Assembly: GCA_041391925.1 (NCBI GenBank)
Contig: JAWKNA010000006.1
Coordinates: forward strand, 248,001 to 312,000
Origin: JBPOFM01 sp041391925
GTDB lineage: Bacteria > Bacteroidota > Bacteroidia > Flavobacteriales > Flavobacteriaceae
DNA: 64,000 nt
Reading direction: 5' to 3'
Program-made: the position numbers and the translations under genes
The notes under the pieces: generated by a model
What the model was told of the DNA's origin: nothing
The model's database searches: none
The model's input: the letters and a program-made list of their open reading frames with translations, nothing else
In this document: positions 18,289-26,234 of the stretch, one piece after another
How positions within the stretch are numbered: the stretch's first letter is position 1
Layout: each line of letters opens with the position of its first letter

Positions 18289-18891
18289 TTACATTTTTGA
18301 TTTTGGCAATAATACGGCATCGATAACGTGGATAACCCCATTAGATTGGTTCACATCTGCAATGGTTACCTTAGCAGAATTTCCATTTTCATCGGTTACA
18401 TATACATCTTTTCCTTTGGCCCAAGCTGTCAACGTGCCACCTGAAACCGTTTTAATTTCAGCTTTTCCATTCCCTTCTTTGATCATTTTGGCAATATCAA
18501 CCGCATTCCATTTGCCAGATACCACATGATATTTTAGAATGGTTTGGAGTTGTTCTTTATTTTCTGGTTTTAATAAAGTTTCAACAGTGCCTTTTGGAAG
18601 TTTGTCAAATGCTGCGTTAGTTGGAGCAAAAACGGTAAAAGGGCCTTCACTCATCAAAACATCTACCAAATCAGCAGCTTTCACTGCAGCAACCAAAGTA
18701 GTATGGTCTTTTGAGTTAACTGCATTTTCAACGATGTTTTTGGATGGGTACATTTCTGCACCACCGACCATTTTGGTGTCCTCTTTCATCATTTTGTCTT
18801 TTTTCATCATTTTGTCTTGAGAGAATACATTTTGTCCAATAAACATTGTACCGACTAAAATGGCAATAGAGAATAATTTCATTGTTTTCAT
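18289..18891 (-). CDS. Secreted fasciclin-domain protein
   Basis: 200 aa. Signal peptide ending 'NVFS' before Gln; a Lys/Met-rich linker (MMKKDKMMKEDTKM); then one complete fasciclin (FAS1) domain (~55-198) with the H1 motif 'GPFTVFAPTNAAFDKLP' and the H2 region 'VIHVIDAVLLP'. FAS1 domains mediate adhesion or ligand binding outside the cell. It has no T9SS domain, so it probably stays in the periplasm or is released otherwise. Single gene, own terminator, downstream of nothing co-directional at short range. Confidence 0.92.
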   Translation of the reverse strand: MKTMKLFSIAILVGTMFIGQNVFSQDKMMKKDKMMKEDTKMVGGAEMYPSKNIVENAVNSKDHTTLVAAVKAADLVDVLMSEGPFTVFAPTNAAFDKLPKGTVETLLKPENKEQLQTILKYHVVSGKWNAVDIAKMIKEGNGKAEIKTVSGGTLTAWAKGKDVYVTDENGNSAKVTIADVNQSNGVIHVIDAVLLPKSKM

Positions 18892-19082
18892 AATAATTTT
18901 TGTTTTAAAGTGAGTAGTAAATTTTTAATTCACTATATCTACGAGATTTGGTTGTAGACGGTTTTTAGAAACTAAGCTCTTTTAGTATAGAATTAACTTT
19001 TAAATGATGCAATCGTTAATTTTTATTTTTTGAAAACAGTTATAAGCATTTTTTTGTATCTTAATATCAGAATCCTAACGAG

Positions 19083-19328
19083 ATGATTATGGAAGAAGAA
19101 GAAGAATTTATAAAAGTGTTTTCTGGCACATTCATCATTGTTCAGCTGGCCATGGATCGATTGGAGAGCGCTGGTATTCATGCCATCGTCAAAGACGAAT
19201 CTGGATTGGGACAGCATTCTGGTTTTACATCTGCAAATTCTGGATATCAAGAGTTATATGTTTCCAAAGAGGAATTGGACCACGCAATACCAATCATAGA
19301 GGCTGTAAAATCTGATTTGGAAGTATAA
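19083..19328 (+). CDS. DUF2007-family small protein
   Basis: 81 aa (or 79 from the second ATG at 19089). The pattern 'FSGTFIIVQLAMDRLESAGIHAIVKDE' followed by 'QELYVSKEELDHAIPIIE' is the ferredoxin-like fold of the DUF2007 'putative signal transducing protein' family, where helix-strand segments gauge amino-acid or PII-like signals; the function is unproven. No signal peptide. Alone between katG/fasciclin and the ABC-F gene, with a shared terminator. Confidence 0.82.
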   Translation: MIMEEEEEFIKVFSGTFIIVQLAMDRLESAGIHAIVKDESGLGQHSGFTSANSGYQELYVSKEELDHAIPIIEAVKSDLEV

Positions 19329-19330
19329 AA

Positions 19331-19354
19331 AAAAGTCCTGAATAGGACTTTTAT
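19331..19354. terminator. Bidirectional terminator
   Basis: Stem aaaagtcct / aggactttt with a 4-nt loop (19331-19352), directly after the DUF2007 stop and just past the ABC-F stop. Confidence 0.85.
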
Positions 19355-19357
19355 GAA

Positions 19358-20983
19358 TTAAGCGGTGACAGCATACATTTTGTCACGTAATTCCTTTATT
19401 TTCTTGTCATCCATATATTCATCAAAGGTCATAAAACGATCGATAATCCCATTCGGAGTCAATTCAATGACTCGGTTAGCAACAGTTTGTGCAAACTCAT
19501 GATCATGAGTTGTGAACAACACAGTACCTTTGAAATTCTTAAGAGAATTGTTGAAGGCAGTGATACTTTCCAAATCCAAGTGGTTTGTAGGTTCGTCCAA
19601 CATCAATACGTTGGCTCTCATCATCATCATACGACTTAACATACAGCGTACTTTTTCACCTCCCGACAAAACATTTGATGTTTTCAAAGCCTCTTCACCA
19701 CTAAAAATCATTTTACCCAAAAAACCTCTTATGTAAACTTCTTCACGTTCTTCTTCGGTTGTTGCCCATTGACGTAGCCAATCAACCAATGTCAATTTGT
19801 TTTCGAAGAATGAACTGTTGTCCAGTGGCAAGTAAGATTGCGTGGTGGTAATTCCCCATTGATATGTTCCTGCATCAGCTTTTTCATTGCCATTGATGAT
19901 TTGATAAAATGCAGTGGTAGCTCTTGAATCCCTAGAATAGACAACAACTTTATCACCTTTATTCAAATTGATATCGATATTTTGGAATAAAGTCTCACCA
20001 TCCGTTGAAGCTGCCAAACCGTTTACATTCAGAATTTGATCACCAGCCTCTCTATCGCGTTCAAAGATAATGGCCGGATAACGTCTGCTTGACGGCTTTA
20101 TATCAGAAATATTCAACTTATCAATCATCTTTTTTCTGCTTGTTGCCTGTTTGGACTTGGCAACATTGGCCGAAAACCTGCGGATGAATTCCTCCAATTC
20201 CTTTTTCTTTTCCTCGGCTTTTTTGTTTTGTTGTGCACGTTGTCTCGCCGCTAACTGTGATGATTCATACCAAAAAGTATAATTTCCGGAAAAATGGTTG
20301 ATTTTTCCAAAGTCGATATCGGAGATATGTGTACAAACCGCATCCAAAAAGTGCCTGTCATGGGAAACCACTATGACACAATTATCATAATTAGCCAAGA
20401 AATTCTCCAGCCAGCTAATGGTTTCATAATCCAAATCGTTGGTTGGCTCATCCATAATCAAAACATCCGGATTTCCAAACAATGCCTGAGCCAATAACAC
20501 CCGTACTTTTTGCTTGCCGTCCAAATCCTTCATCAAGGTATAATGGTTATCTTCCTTAATACCTAGATTAGACAACATGGCGGCAGCATCACTGTCGGCA
20601 TTCCAACCGTTCATTTCTTCAAACTGAACCTGAAGTTCGCCAATTTTCTCTACATTTTCATCACTGTAATCTGCATAAAGTGCATCTATCTGACTTTTTA
20701 AATCAAATAATGGCTTGTTTCCCATCATGACCGTTTCCAGCACTGTATGCTCATCATAAAGATTATGATTTTGTTCTAGGACAGACATTCGCTTTCCAGA
20801 CTCTAGATGTACCTGTCCCGAAGTGGGGTCCATTTTTCCAGAAAGAATCTTCAAAAATGTGGATTTTCCAGAGCCATTGGCGCCAATAATACCATAGCAA
20901 TTACCTTGATTGAATGTTGTGTTGACTTCGTCAAAAAGAACACGCTTACCAAATTGCACCGAAAGATTAGAAACTGATAACAT
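19358..20983 (-). CDS. ABC-F ATPase (YbiT/EttA-like) with one degenerate nucleotide site
   Basis: 541 aa, two ABC domains joined by a basic linker (residues ~245-300), no membrane segment: a ribosome-acting ABC-F protein. NBD1 has an intact Walker A (GANGSGKST, 34-42) and Walker B (LIMDEPTND, 175-183), but its signature is LDGKQ (154-158) instead of LSGGQ. NBD2 has an intact signature LSGGE (439-443) and Walker B (LMLDEPTNH), but its Walker A position reads YSRDSRATTA (349-358), with no GKS/T. ATP sites pair Walker A of one domain with the signature of the other, so one site is intact and the other has lost both halves. Confidence 0.93.
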   Translation of the reverse strand: MLSVSNLSVQFGKRVLFDEVNTTFNQGNCYGIIGANGSGKSTFLKILSGKMDPTSGQVHLESGKRMSVLEQNHNLYDEHTVLETVMMGNKPLFDLKSQIDALYADYSDENVEKIGELQVQFEEMNGWNADSDAAAMLSNLGIKEDNHYTLMKDLDGKQKVRVLLAQALFGNPDVLIMDEPTNDLDYETISWLENFLANYDNCVIVVSHDRHFLDAVCTHISDIDFGKINHFSGNYTFWYESSQLAARQRAQQNKKAEEKKKELEEFIRRFSANVAKSKQATSRKKMIDKLNISDIKPSSRRYPAIIFERDREAGDQILNVNGLAASTDGETLFQNIDINLNKGDKVVVYSRDSRATTAFYQIINGNEKADAGTYQWGITTTQSYLPLDNSSFFENKLTLVDWLRQWATTEEEREEVYIRGFLGKMIFSGEEALKTSNVLSGGEKVRCMLSRMMMMRANVLMLDEPTNHLDLESITAFNNSLKNFKGTVLFTTHDHEFAQTVANRVIELTPNGIIDRFMTFDEYMDDKKIKELRDKMYAVTA

Positions 20984-21005
20984 AAAAGGCTATTTAATTT
21001 TGCTG

Positions 21006-21034
21006 CAAAAGTAGTTAAAAGCTTCCACATCAAA
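21006..21034 (-). promoter_or_regulatory. Candidate promoter of the ABC-F gene
   Basis: On the minus strand TACTTTTG (21006-21013) matches the Bacteroidota -7 element TAnnTTTG, with TTTG (21031-21034) 17 bp further upstream. It lies 23 bp from the start codon. Confidence 0.5.
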
Positions 21035-21113
21035 AAACATCAAAAAAGACTCAAAAAAACATTTAACAGCCCATTAACAGCAGTATACATGCACAAACTT
21101 TATTTTTGTTATA

Positions 21114-21121
21114 TAAATTTG
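21114..21121 (+). promoter_or_regulatory. Candidate -7 element for the thioredoxin-like lipoprotein gene
   Basis: TAAATTTG, 22 bp before the start at 21144. A second match, TATTTTTG, lies at 21101-21108. No clear -33 box. Confidence 0.35.
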
Positions 21122-21143
21122 GACGACCAACCCATATAATTCT

Positions 21144-22586
21144 ATGATTACTCGTATTTTATTACTATTGATATTGTCAACATTATTGGGTTGCAAAAAG
21201 GAGTCGGATTCTACAGCGAATTATGCCTATTTTGGTGGTGAAATCATTAATCCTAATAATGATTATATAGTCCTTAACAGTCCTGATGAAACTTCTGATA
21301 CATTATATCTCGACGGTAAAAATCGATTCATCAAAAAATTATCTTCAATTAAGGCTGGCCTATATACATTCATACACGGTGGCGAGTATCAAAGAGTCCT
21401 ATTAGAGCCAAGTGACAGCATTTTATTGCGATTGAATACAATTGATTTTGACGAATCTCTTGTATTTACGGGCAATGGTGCAAGAAAAAATAATTATTTG
21501 ATTGCTTCTTTTGTAGGTAATGAAGAAGATAACAAAAAGTTCATGCGGATGATGTGGGATATGGAGCCAAAGAAATTTGAAGAAGCGTTGGATGCAGACA
21601 GAAACGAAAAATTGACAGAGCTGAACAAGTTTCTATCTCAAAATGAGTATTCAGATTTATTTAAGAACATTGCTGAAACCAACATCAATTACAATTATTA
21701 TTATAATAAGGAATTGTATCCTTTCGGCTATTATGGATACAATAATTTGATACATTACAAAGATCTGCCAGAAGATTTTTATGATTTTAGAGATGATGTA
21801 GATTACAATAATGAGGAGTTGACTGGAGTCATCCCTTATTACAAGTTTTTGTTCTACCATTTCAATAATCTCGCATTGAAGAAATACTATCAAACAGCAA
21901 CACATAATGTAGTGTTTGATAATAAATCGGTAGTGTATAATCTGGAAAAACTTCGCCTGATGGACAGTTTGATTGACAATGAAAATATCAAAGACCATCT
22001 TTTAAAATTTACTGCCCGAGATTTTATAGTGGTCAGTGAAGACAGTTTAGAAACAAATGAAGTCTTAAATTCATTTTTAAAGAAAAGTAAAAACGAAAAA
22101 GATAAAGCTTACATTAAAAAGCTAGCCAGTTCCGTCGATAAACTTAAATATGGAAAAGAATTGCCAAGCATCAAGCTTGTGTCCTATGATGAAAAAGAAG
22201 TTGACATTGACACCTTAATCACTAAACCAACACTTATATTCTTTTGGTCATCCAACTATCCTCTACTAATGAGAAATACACATTATAAGGTGAAGACTTT
22301 AAAATCAAAATTTCCTGAAGTCAATTTCATCGCCATCAATATTAATGATGATGATAAAACCCATTGGAAAAATACTGTCAATCAATACAAATTTACTGCG
22401 AACGAAGAATTCCAATTTCAAAATCCAGCCGAATCAATGAACCAATTGGCAATCAATTCTGTAAACAAATCCATTTTGGTGGACAAAGAAGGTAAAATCA
22501 TCAATGCCAATGCCATGTTGTTCACTTCTGAATTTGAAGAGGAATTAAACTATATTTTGCACAAAAAAAAGGCTCACCAAAATTAG
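21144..22586 (+). CDS. Lipoprotein with a cysteine-less thioredoxin-like (TlpA-type) domain
   Basis: 480 aa. Lipoprotein signal MITRILLLLILSTLLGC (lipid on C17). The N-terminal region resembles the DUF4369-type beta domain of Bacteroidota TlpA proteins, a long helical middle follows, and residues ~345-475 form a thioredoxin-like domain ('TKPTLIFFWSSNYPLL ... FPEVNFIAININDD ... SILVDKEGKIINANA'). Where TlpA has the redox WCxxC, this protein reads WSSNYP, so it cannot do thiol-disulfide exchange there. A binding or structural role in the envelope is more likely. It stands alone with its own terminator. Confidence 0.82.
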   Translation: MITRILLLLILSTLLGCKKESDSTANYAYFGGEIINPNNDYIVLNSPDETSDTLYLDGKNRFIKKLSSIKAGLYTFIHGGEYQRVLLEPSDSILLRLNTIDFDESLVFTGNGARKNNYLIASFVGNEEDNKKFMRMMWDMEPKKFEEALDADRNEKLTELNKFLSQNEYSDLFKNIAETNINYNYYYNKELYPFGYYGYNNLIHYKDLPEDFYDFRDDVDYNNEELTGVIPYYKFLFYHFNNLALKKYYQTATHNVVFDNKSVVYNLEKLRLMDSLIDNENIKDHLLKFTARDFIVVSEDSLETNEVLNSFLKKSKNEKDKAYIKKLASSVDKLKYGKELPSIKLVSYDEKEVDIDTLITKPTLIFFWSSNYPLLMRNTHYKVKTLKSKFPEVNFIAININDDDKTHWKNTVNQYKFTANEEFQFQNPAESMNQLAINSVNKSILVDKEGKIINANAMLFTSEFEEELNYILHKKKAHQN

Positions 22587-22597
22587 TAAGCCTTATC
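22567..22597. terminator. Terminator hairpin
   Basis: aaggct..ac / gt..agcctt imperfect stem at 22569-22594, preceded by A8 on the + strand. It overlaps the lipoprotein's stop region and faces the convergent transaldolase gene, so on the minus strand it carries a good T tract. Confidence 0.65.
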
Positions 22598-22617
22598 TTA
22601 AAATAACAATTCGCTAT

Positions 22618-23271
22618 TTAGTTTCCTTTTTTATAGTCTGCCAAAAACTTTTCAAGACCAATATCTGTCAAAGGATGGTTCAACAACCCTGTGATGGAGC
22701 TTAAAGGACCCGTCATGACGTCTGCGCCCAATTTTGCACAATCGATGACATGCATGGTATGACGAACTGATGCTGCAAGTATTTGGGTTTCAAATCCATA
22801 ATTGTCATAAATCATTCTGATTTCTGCAATCAGATTCAAACCGTCCGTGGAAATGTCATCCAATCGACCAATAAATGGTGATACATAGGTGGCTCCAGCT
22901 TTTGCGGCCAACAAGGCTTGTCCTGGCGAAAATACCAAGGTAACATTCGTCTTTACACCTTTATCACTGAAATATTTACACGCTTTGACTCCATCCTTAA
23001 TCATTGGAAGTTTGACCACAATCTGTTCGTGCAAATCTGCTAAAGCTTCCCCTTCCCTTACCATGCCTTCAAAATCGGTCGCTATCACTTCTGCACTCAC
23101 GTCTCCATCCACAAGATTGCATATATCTACATAGTGTTTTAAAATGTTGTTGGTTCCTGTGATGCCTTCTTTTGCCATTAGTGACGGATTGGTTGTCACT
23201 CCGTCCAAAATCCCCATATCTTGGGCTTCCTTAATCTGCTCTAAATTGGCAGTATCGATAAAAAATTTCAT
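22618..23271 (-). CDS. fsa: Transaldolase, small FSA/TalC type
   Basis: 217 aa, the short class rather than the 315-aa TalB class. 'MKFFIDTANLEQIKEAQDMGILDGVTTNPSL' is the family N-terminus, of which MKFFIDTANLEQI and DGVTTNPSL are diagnostic. The Schiff-base Lys region is 'IVVKLPMIKDG', and 'NVTLVFSPGQALLAAKAGA' and 'VSPFIGRLDD' complete the barrel. It transfers dihydroxyacetone units (transaldolase) or acts as fructose-6-phosphate aldolase; Bacteroidota annotations usually take it as the pentose-phosphate transaldolase. A -7-like TAACTTTG lies on the minus strand at 23311-23318. Confidence 0.93.
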   Translation of the reverse strand: MKFFIDTANLEQIKEAQDMGILDGVTTNPSLMAKEGITGTNNILKHYVDICNLVDGDVSAEVIATDFEGMVREGEALADLHEQIVVKLPMIKDGVKACKYFSDKGVKTNVTLVFSPGQALLAAKAGATYVSPFIGRLDDISTDGLNLIAEIRMIYDNYGFETQILAASVRHTMHVIDCAKLGADVMTGPLSSITGLLNHPLTDIGLEKFLADYKKGN

Positions 23272-23315
23272 GAAATATAGTTTGTTTGAGTTGTGTATTC
23301 AATAGTGCAGCAAAG

Positions 23316-24119
23316 TTACAACTTATAATGATTTTGAAGCATCTTCTCATAAACTTTATCGGGAAGAATCCGTTTCAACACAATAGAAAACTTTTGCATG
23401 AACTCCCCAACTTTGTAATGCACTTTTGGCTTATCGGTTAAGATGATGTTATGGATTGCTTTTGCCATCAGTAATGGGTCCTTTCCAGCATCGACATGTT
23501 CATCCATTAATTTCAACGTATTTCCATATGGCATTTTATATGGAGATTCATCCAAAACAGGGGCATGATAGCGACCAGCTGCAATATTGGTTGCAAAATC
23601 ACCAGGTGCCACATTGGTCATTTGAATATTGAACTCCTTTACTTCCATGCGCATGGCTTCTGTCAACAATTCCAAAGCGCCTTTACTTGTACTATAGATA
23701 CCTCTATATGGCAGACCCATGTACCCAGCGATAGACGTTATATTGATAATCAACCCTGAATGTTGCTTTCTCATTTGCGGCAATACAGCCTTAATGACAT
23801 TGATGGGACCAAAAAAATTGGTTTCAAAATTCCGTTTGATTTCCTCCATTGGAATTTCTTCAACTGGACCTGTGATTCCTGCTCCCGCATTGTTAATCAA
23901 CACATCCAATCGTCCTGCTTTTTGGATAACTGTTTGAATGGTATTTTGAATGCTTTCACTATTTGAAACATCAAGTTTAAGCAATTCGAATGTGCTACTA
24001 TTATAGCGTTCGGGGTTTCTACTCGTCCCAAAAACAGTAAATCCCCTGGAAGTGAGAAACTCTCCAATTGATTTCCCGATTCCCGAAGAACCACCTGTTA
24101 TCAATACAACTTTAGACAT
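23316..24119 (-). CDS. Short-chain dehydrogenase/reductase
   Basis: 267 aa classical SDR. NAD(P)-binding TGGSSGIG (residues 8-15), 'NNAGAG' (residues ~77-82), the catalytic Ser in 'NITSIAGYMG', and YxxxK in 'YSTSKGALE'. The C-terminal part is longer and basic ('KFSIVLKRILPDKVYEKML'), as in the membrane-associated SDRs of sterol/retinol type. Substrate unknown. Between this gene and the next lies the SRP RNA gene, read in the same direction and ending 58 bp upstream of this start. Confidence 0.9.
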   Translation of the reverse strand: MSKVVLITGGSSGIGKSIGEFLTSRGFTVFGTSRNPERYNSSTFELLKLDVSNSESIQNTIQTVIQKAGRLDVLINNAGAGITGPVEEIPMEEIKRNFETNFFGPINVIKAVLPQMRKQHSGLIINITSIAGYMGLPYRGIYSTSKGALELLTEAMRMEVKEFNIQMTNVAPGDFATNIAAGRYHAPVLDESPYKMPYGNTLKLMDEHVDAGKDPLLMAKAIHNIILTDKPKVHYKVGEFMQKFSIVLKRILPDKVYEKMLQNHYKL

Positions 24120-24141
24120 ACATTATAAATGATAAGAGAGT

Positions 24142-24149
24142 CAAAAATA
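24142..24149 (-). promoter_or_regulatory. Candidate -7 element of the SDR gene
   Basis: TATTTTTG on the minus strand, 23 bp from the SDR start, between the SRP RNA terminator and the gene. Confidence 0.4.
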
Positions 24150-24176
24150 CAATTTAAATAGGAAAGAATTGGGTAC

Positions 24177-24277
24177 AAAAAAAGGCAAGCTACCTACATC
24201 ACACCGCTACGACCGTTTACCTTTGCTGCGTTCCCGCCCTGGAGGATTCAACAGGAGCTGGTTGTGTAGGACTTGCC
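24177..24277 (-). ncRNA. ffs: Small signal recognition particle RNA (4.5S RNA)
   Basis: On the minus strand 24277 to 24184 gives a ~94-nt RNA whose 5' (GGCAAGUCCUACACAACC) and 3' (GGUGUGAUGUAGGUAGCUUGCC, of which GUAGCUUGCC is the end) arms pair into a long rod. Its tip carries the SRP domain IV signature: GGCGGGAACGCAGCAAAGG, with the conserved GGAA tetraloop and the asymmetric internal loop (GCAGC/AGG) that bind Ffh. A T7 run (24183-24177) follows the closing stem as a terminator. The RNA forms SRP with Ffh and delivers nascent membrane and secreted proteins to FtsY/SecYEG. Confidence 0.95.
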
Positions 24278-24281
24278 GCTG

Positions 24282-24311
24282 CAAAGATACAATCTTTTAA
24301 TACTTTCGCAA
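24282..24311 (-). promoter_or_regulatory. Promoter of the SRP RNA gene
   Basis: On the minus strand TTG (24311-24309), 19 bp, then TATCTTTG (24289-24282), and the RNA 5' end 5 bp later. This is a textbook Bacteroidota promoter (TTTG/TTG - N19 - TAnnTTTG). Confidence 0.9.
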
Positions 24312-24365
24312 TGATTTTTTAAACTGAATTTAATTAAATAACTTGCTTAAAAATTTACCATAGTT

Positions 24366-25394
24366 ATGTCATTTGCTAAACTTTTTACGCTCACTACCTT
24401 AAGCTTGTTTTTATGGACTTGTGGTGGTTCGGATACCGATAAAAATAATTTTTCAATTACAACCAATGCTGAAAAAAATACGATTCAATTGGGCGAAACA
24501 TTGAAATTGTCATTGAAAAACCCTAAAAATATTTCGGTCCAATCAGTTTCTTATCAAATGAATGGTAAAGATATCTCTGAAACGTTCATTGTAGATTCAA
24601 AATTGGGCGAACAAACCATTACTGCAAAAGTTAATTATGAAGATACTTCAGAGGAAGTTTCTACCACCATTACCGTATTGAATAACGAAGCACCAAAAAT
24701 CTATGCTTATAAAATTATCAATGAATACCCTCACGATATTACATCTTACACACAAGGGTTGGAGTTCCACAATGGTGAACTTTATGAAAGCACGGGACAA
24801 TATGGCGAATCCAAACTGCGTAAGGTAGATTATAAAACTGCTGAAGTTCTGAAAAATCTCAACCTCACCAATCAATATTTTGGAGAAGGTTTGACCATTC
24901 TAAATGACAAGCTATATCAATTAACTTGGCGTGAAAATACAGGCTTTATCTATGATGTGAATACTTTGGAGAAAACTGGCACCTTTAAATATGGGAAAAG
25001 CAAAGAAGGTTGGGGTTTGTGCAACGATGGAACATCGCTTTATAAATCAGATGGAACTGATAAAATATACACGTTGGATGCTGCTAATTTAATCGAGCAA
25101 GAATTTATGCAAGTGTTCACCAACAATGGAAAAATTGCTAGTTTGAACGAACTGGAATGGATTGACGGAAAAATTTACGCCAATATTTATCAACGCAATG
25201 GTGTTGCCATCATCAACCCAAAAAATGGAGCTGTTGAAGGTGTGATTGATTTTTCACCTTTAAAAGAAAAAGTCACACAACATCCAGAGCTAGACGTTTT
25301 AAATGGTATTGCTTACAACCCAGAAACAAAAACCATATTTGTGACGGGTAAGGATTGGGATAAATTGTTTGAGGTGGAGGTTTTTGTAGAGTAA
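24366..25394 (+). CDS. Glutaminyl-peptide cyclotransferase (glutaminyl cyclase), lipoprotein
   Basis: 342 aa. Lipoprotein-like signal MSFAKLFTLTTLSLFLWTC, followed by a ~95-aa Ig-like domain, then a five-bladed propeller of the plant/bacterial QC type (Glu_cyclase_2): 'YPHDITSYTQGLEF', 'ESTGQYGESKLRKVD', 'FGEGLTILNDKLYQLTW', 'GWGLCNDGTSLYKSDGT', 'LNELEWIDGKIYANIYQ', and 'LDVLNGIAYNP'. It converts N-terminal Gln to pyroglutamate on exported proteins in the envelope. Twelve gene products in this window are predicted to expose an N-terminal Gln after signal-peptide cleavage and are thus candidate substrates. Monocistronic. Confidence 0.93.
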   Translation: MSFAKLFTLTTLSLFLWTCGGSDTDKNNFSITTNAEKNTIQLGETLKLSLKNPKNISVQSVSYQMNGKDISETFIVDSKLGEQTITAKVNYEDTSEEVSTTITVLNNEAPKIYAYKIINEYPHDITSYTQGLEFHNGELYESTGQYGESKLRKVDYKTAEVLKNLNLTNQYFGEGLTILNDKLYQLTWRENTGFIYDVNTLEKTGTFKYGKSKEGWGLCNDGTSLYKSDGTDKIYTLDAANLIEQEFMQVFTNNGKIASLNELEWIDGKIYANIYQRNGVAIINPKNGAVEGVIDFSPLKEKVTQHPELDVLNGIAYNPETKTIFVTGKDWDKLFEVEVFVE

Positions 25395-25589
25395 GTTAAC
25401 TCATTCAAACATCACATTCATACACACGCTATTTAGAAAAAGCCTTTCTCTTTTAATTTGTTCATTTGCTAAAAAAGACGTGATTAAAAAGCAAAGGCTC
25501 ATTTTGTGGAAAATTGCTTTGCTAACTAGCCAATCTTTTTAGAAGCAAAAAATAAGGTTTATATTTAGTTTTTCAAAAAAACTCTAAGC

Positions 25590-26234
25590 ATGCCGAAACT
25601 CTTATGTTACTTATTGCTCCTTGCAACTTTAAAAATGTATTCTCAAGAAAAGAAAATATATTATTATAACGATGGTTGGAAGAAAATATCAGAAAATCGA
25701 TTTAAAAGAAATTTCAGTAGCAAGAAATATTTGATGCAAACTTTTGAAGTTGATACTGCATATATCAATGTAAGTTTTAAAAGAAAAAATTATGGACTCC
25801 TAAAGAATAATGAGTTTGAAAACCTGATATCAACTTTACAGGCTCACACAAATAAAGATTTGAAGAATTCCAAATTGATTGTCATCAATTACTATCCTGG
25901 GTCGGATAATTGTAATAAAACTAAAGTGCCGTCTACTTGGAACGTCTACGATACTGATTATGTAAAAGAACTTGATAAAATAACTACTGTAAGTCAATTT
26001 TGGATATACAAAATAGATGAAAATCTTGAAAATAATCACAAAGACAGGTTAAAATGGATGGAAGATAAAAATCGAATCGTAGAAAAACAATTCTTCAAAT
26101 ACCATTTTCTGTGTGGAAGTTTTGTGGTTATTGATAATCAAGGGAATTTTATTTCTTATTATGGAGAATATGCAAAACAAACGGTTTGGGAAATTGCCAA
26201 AGAGTTGAATAGGCATCATAAAAAAAATAATTAA
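25590..26234 (+). CDS. Secreted protein of unknown function, possibly thioredoxin-like
   Basis: 214 aa. Signal peptide (LLLLATLKMYS before Gln). I do not recognise a family with certainty. The C-terminal 'LCGSFVVIDNQGNFISYYGEY' looks like the last strands of a thioredoxin fold, and 'SKLIVINYYPGSDNCN' like its first strand, with no CxxC. Many Lys/Tyr/Asn residues and low G+C, like its surroundings. Its stop codon directly abuts the TTG start of the thioesterase gene in the same frame, so the two are likely co-translated. 195 bp of AT-rich DNA upstream show no other gene. Confidence 0.75.
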   Translation: MPKLLCYLLLLATLKMYSQEKKIYYYNDGWKKISENRFKRNFSSKKYLMQTFEVDTAYINVSFKRKNYGLLKNNEFENLISTLQAHTNKDLKNSKLIVINYYPGSDNCNKTKVPSTWNVYDTDYVKELDKITTVSQFWIYKIDENLENNHKDRLKWMEDKNRIVEKQFFKYHFLCGSFVVIDNQGNFISYYGEYAKQTVWEIAKELNRHHKKNN

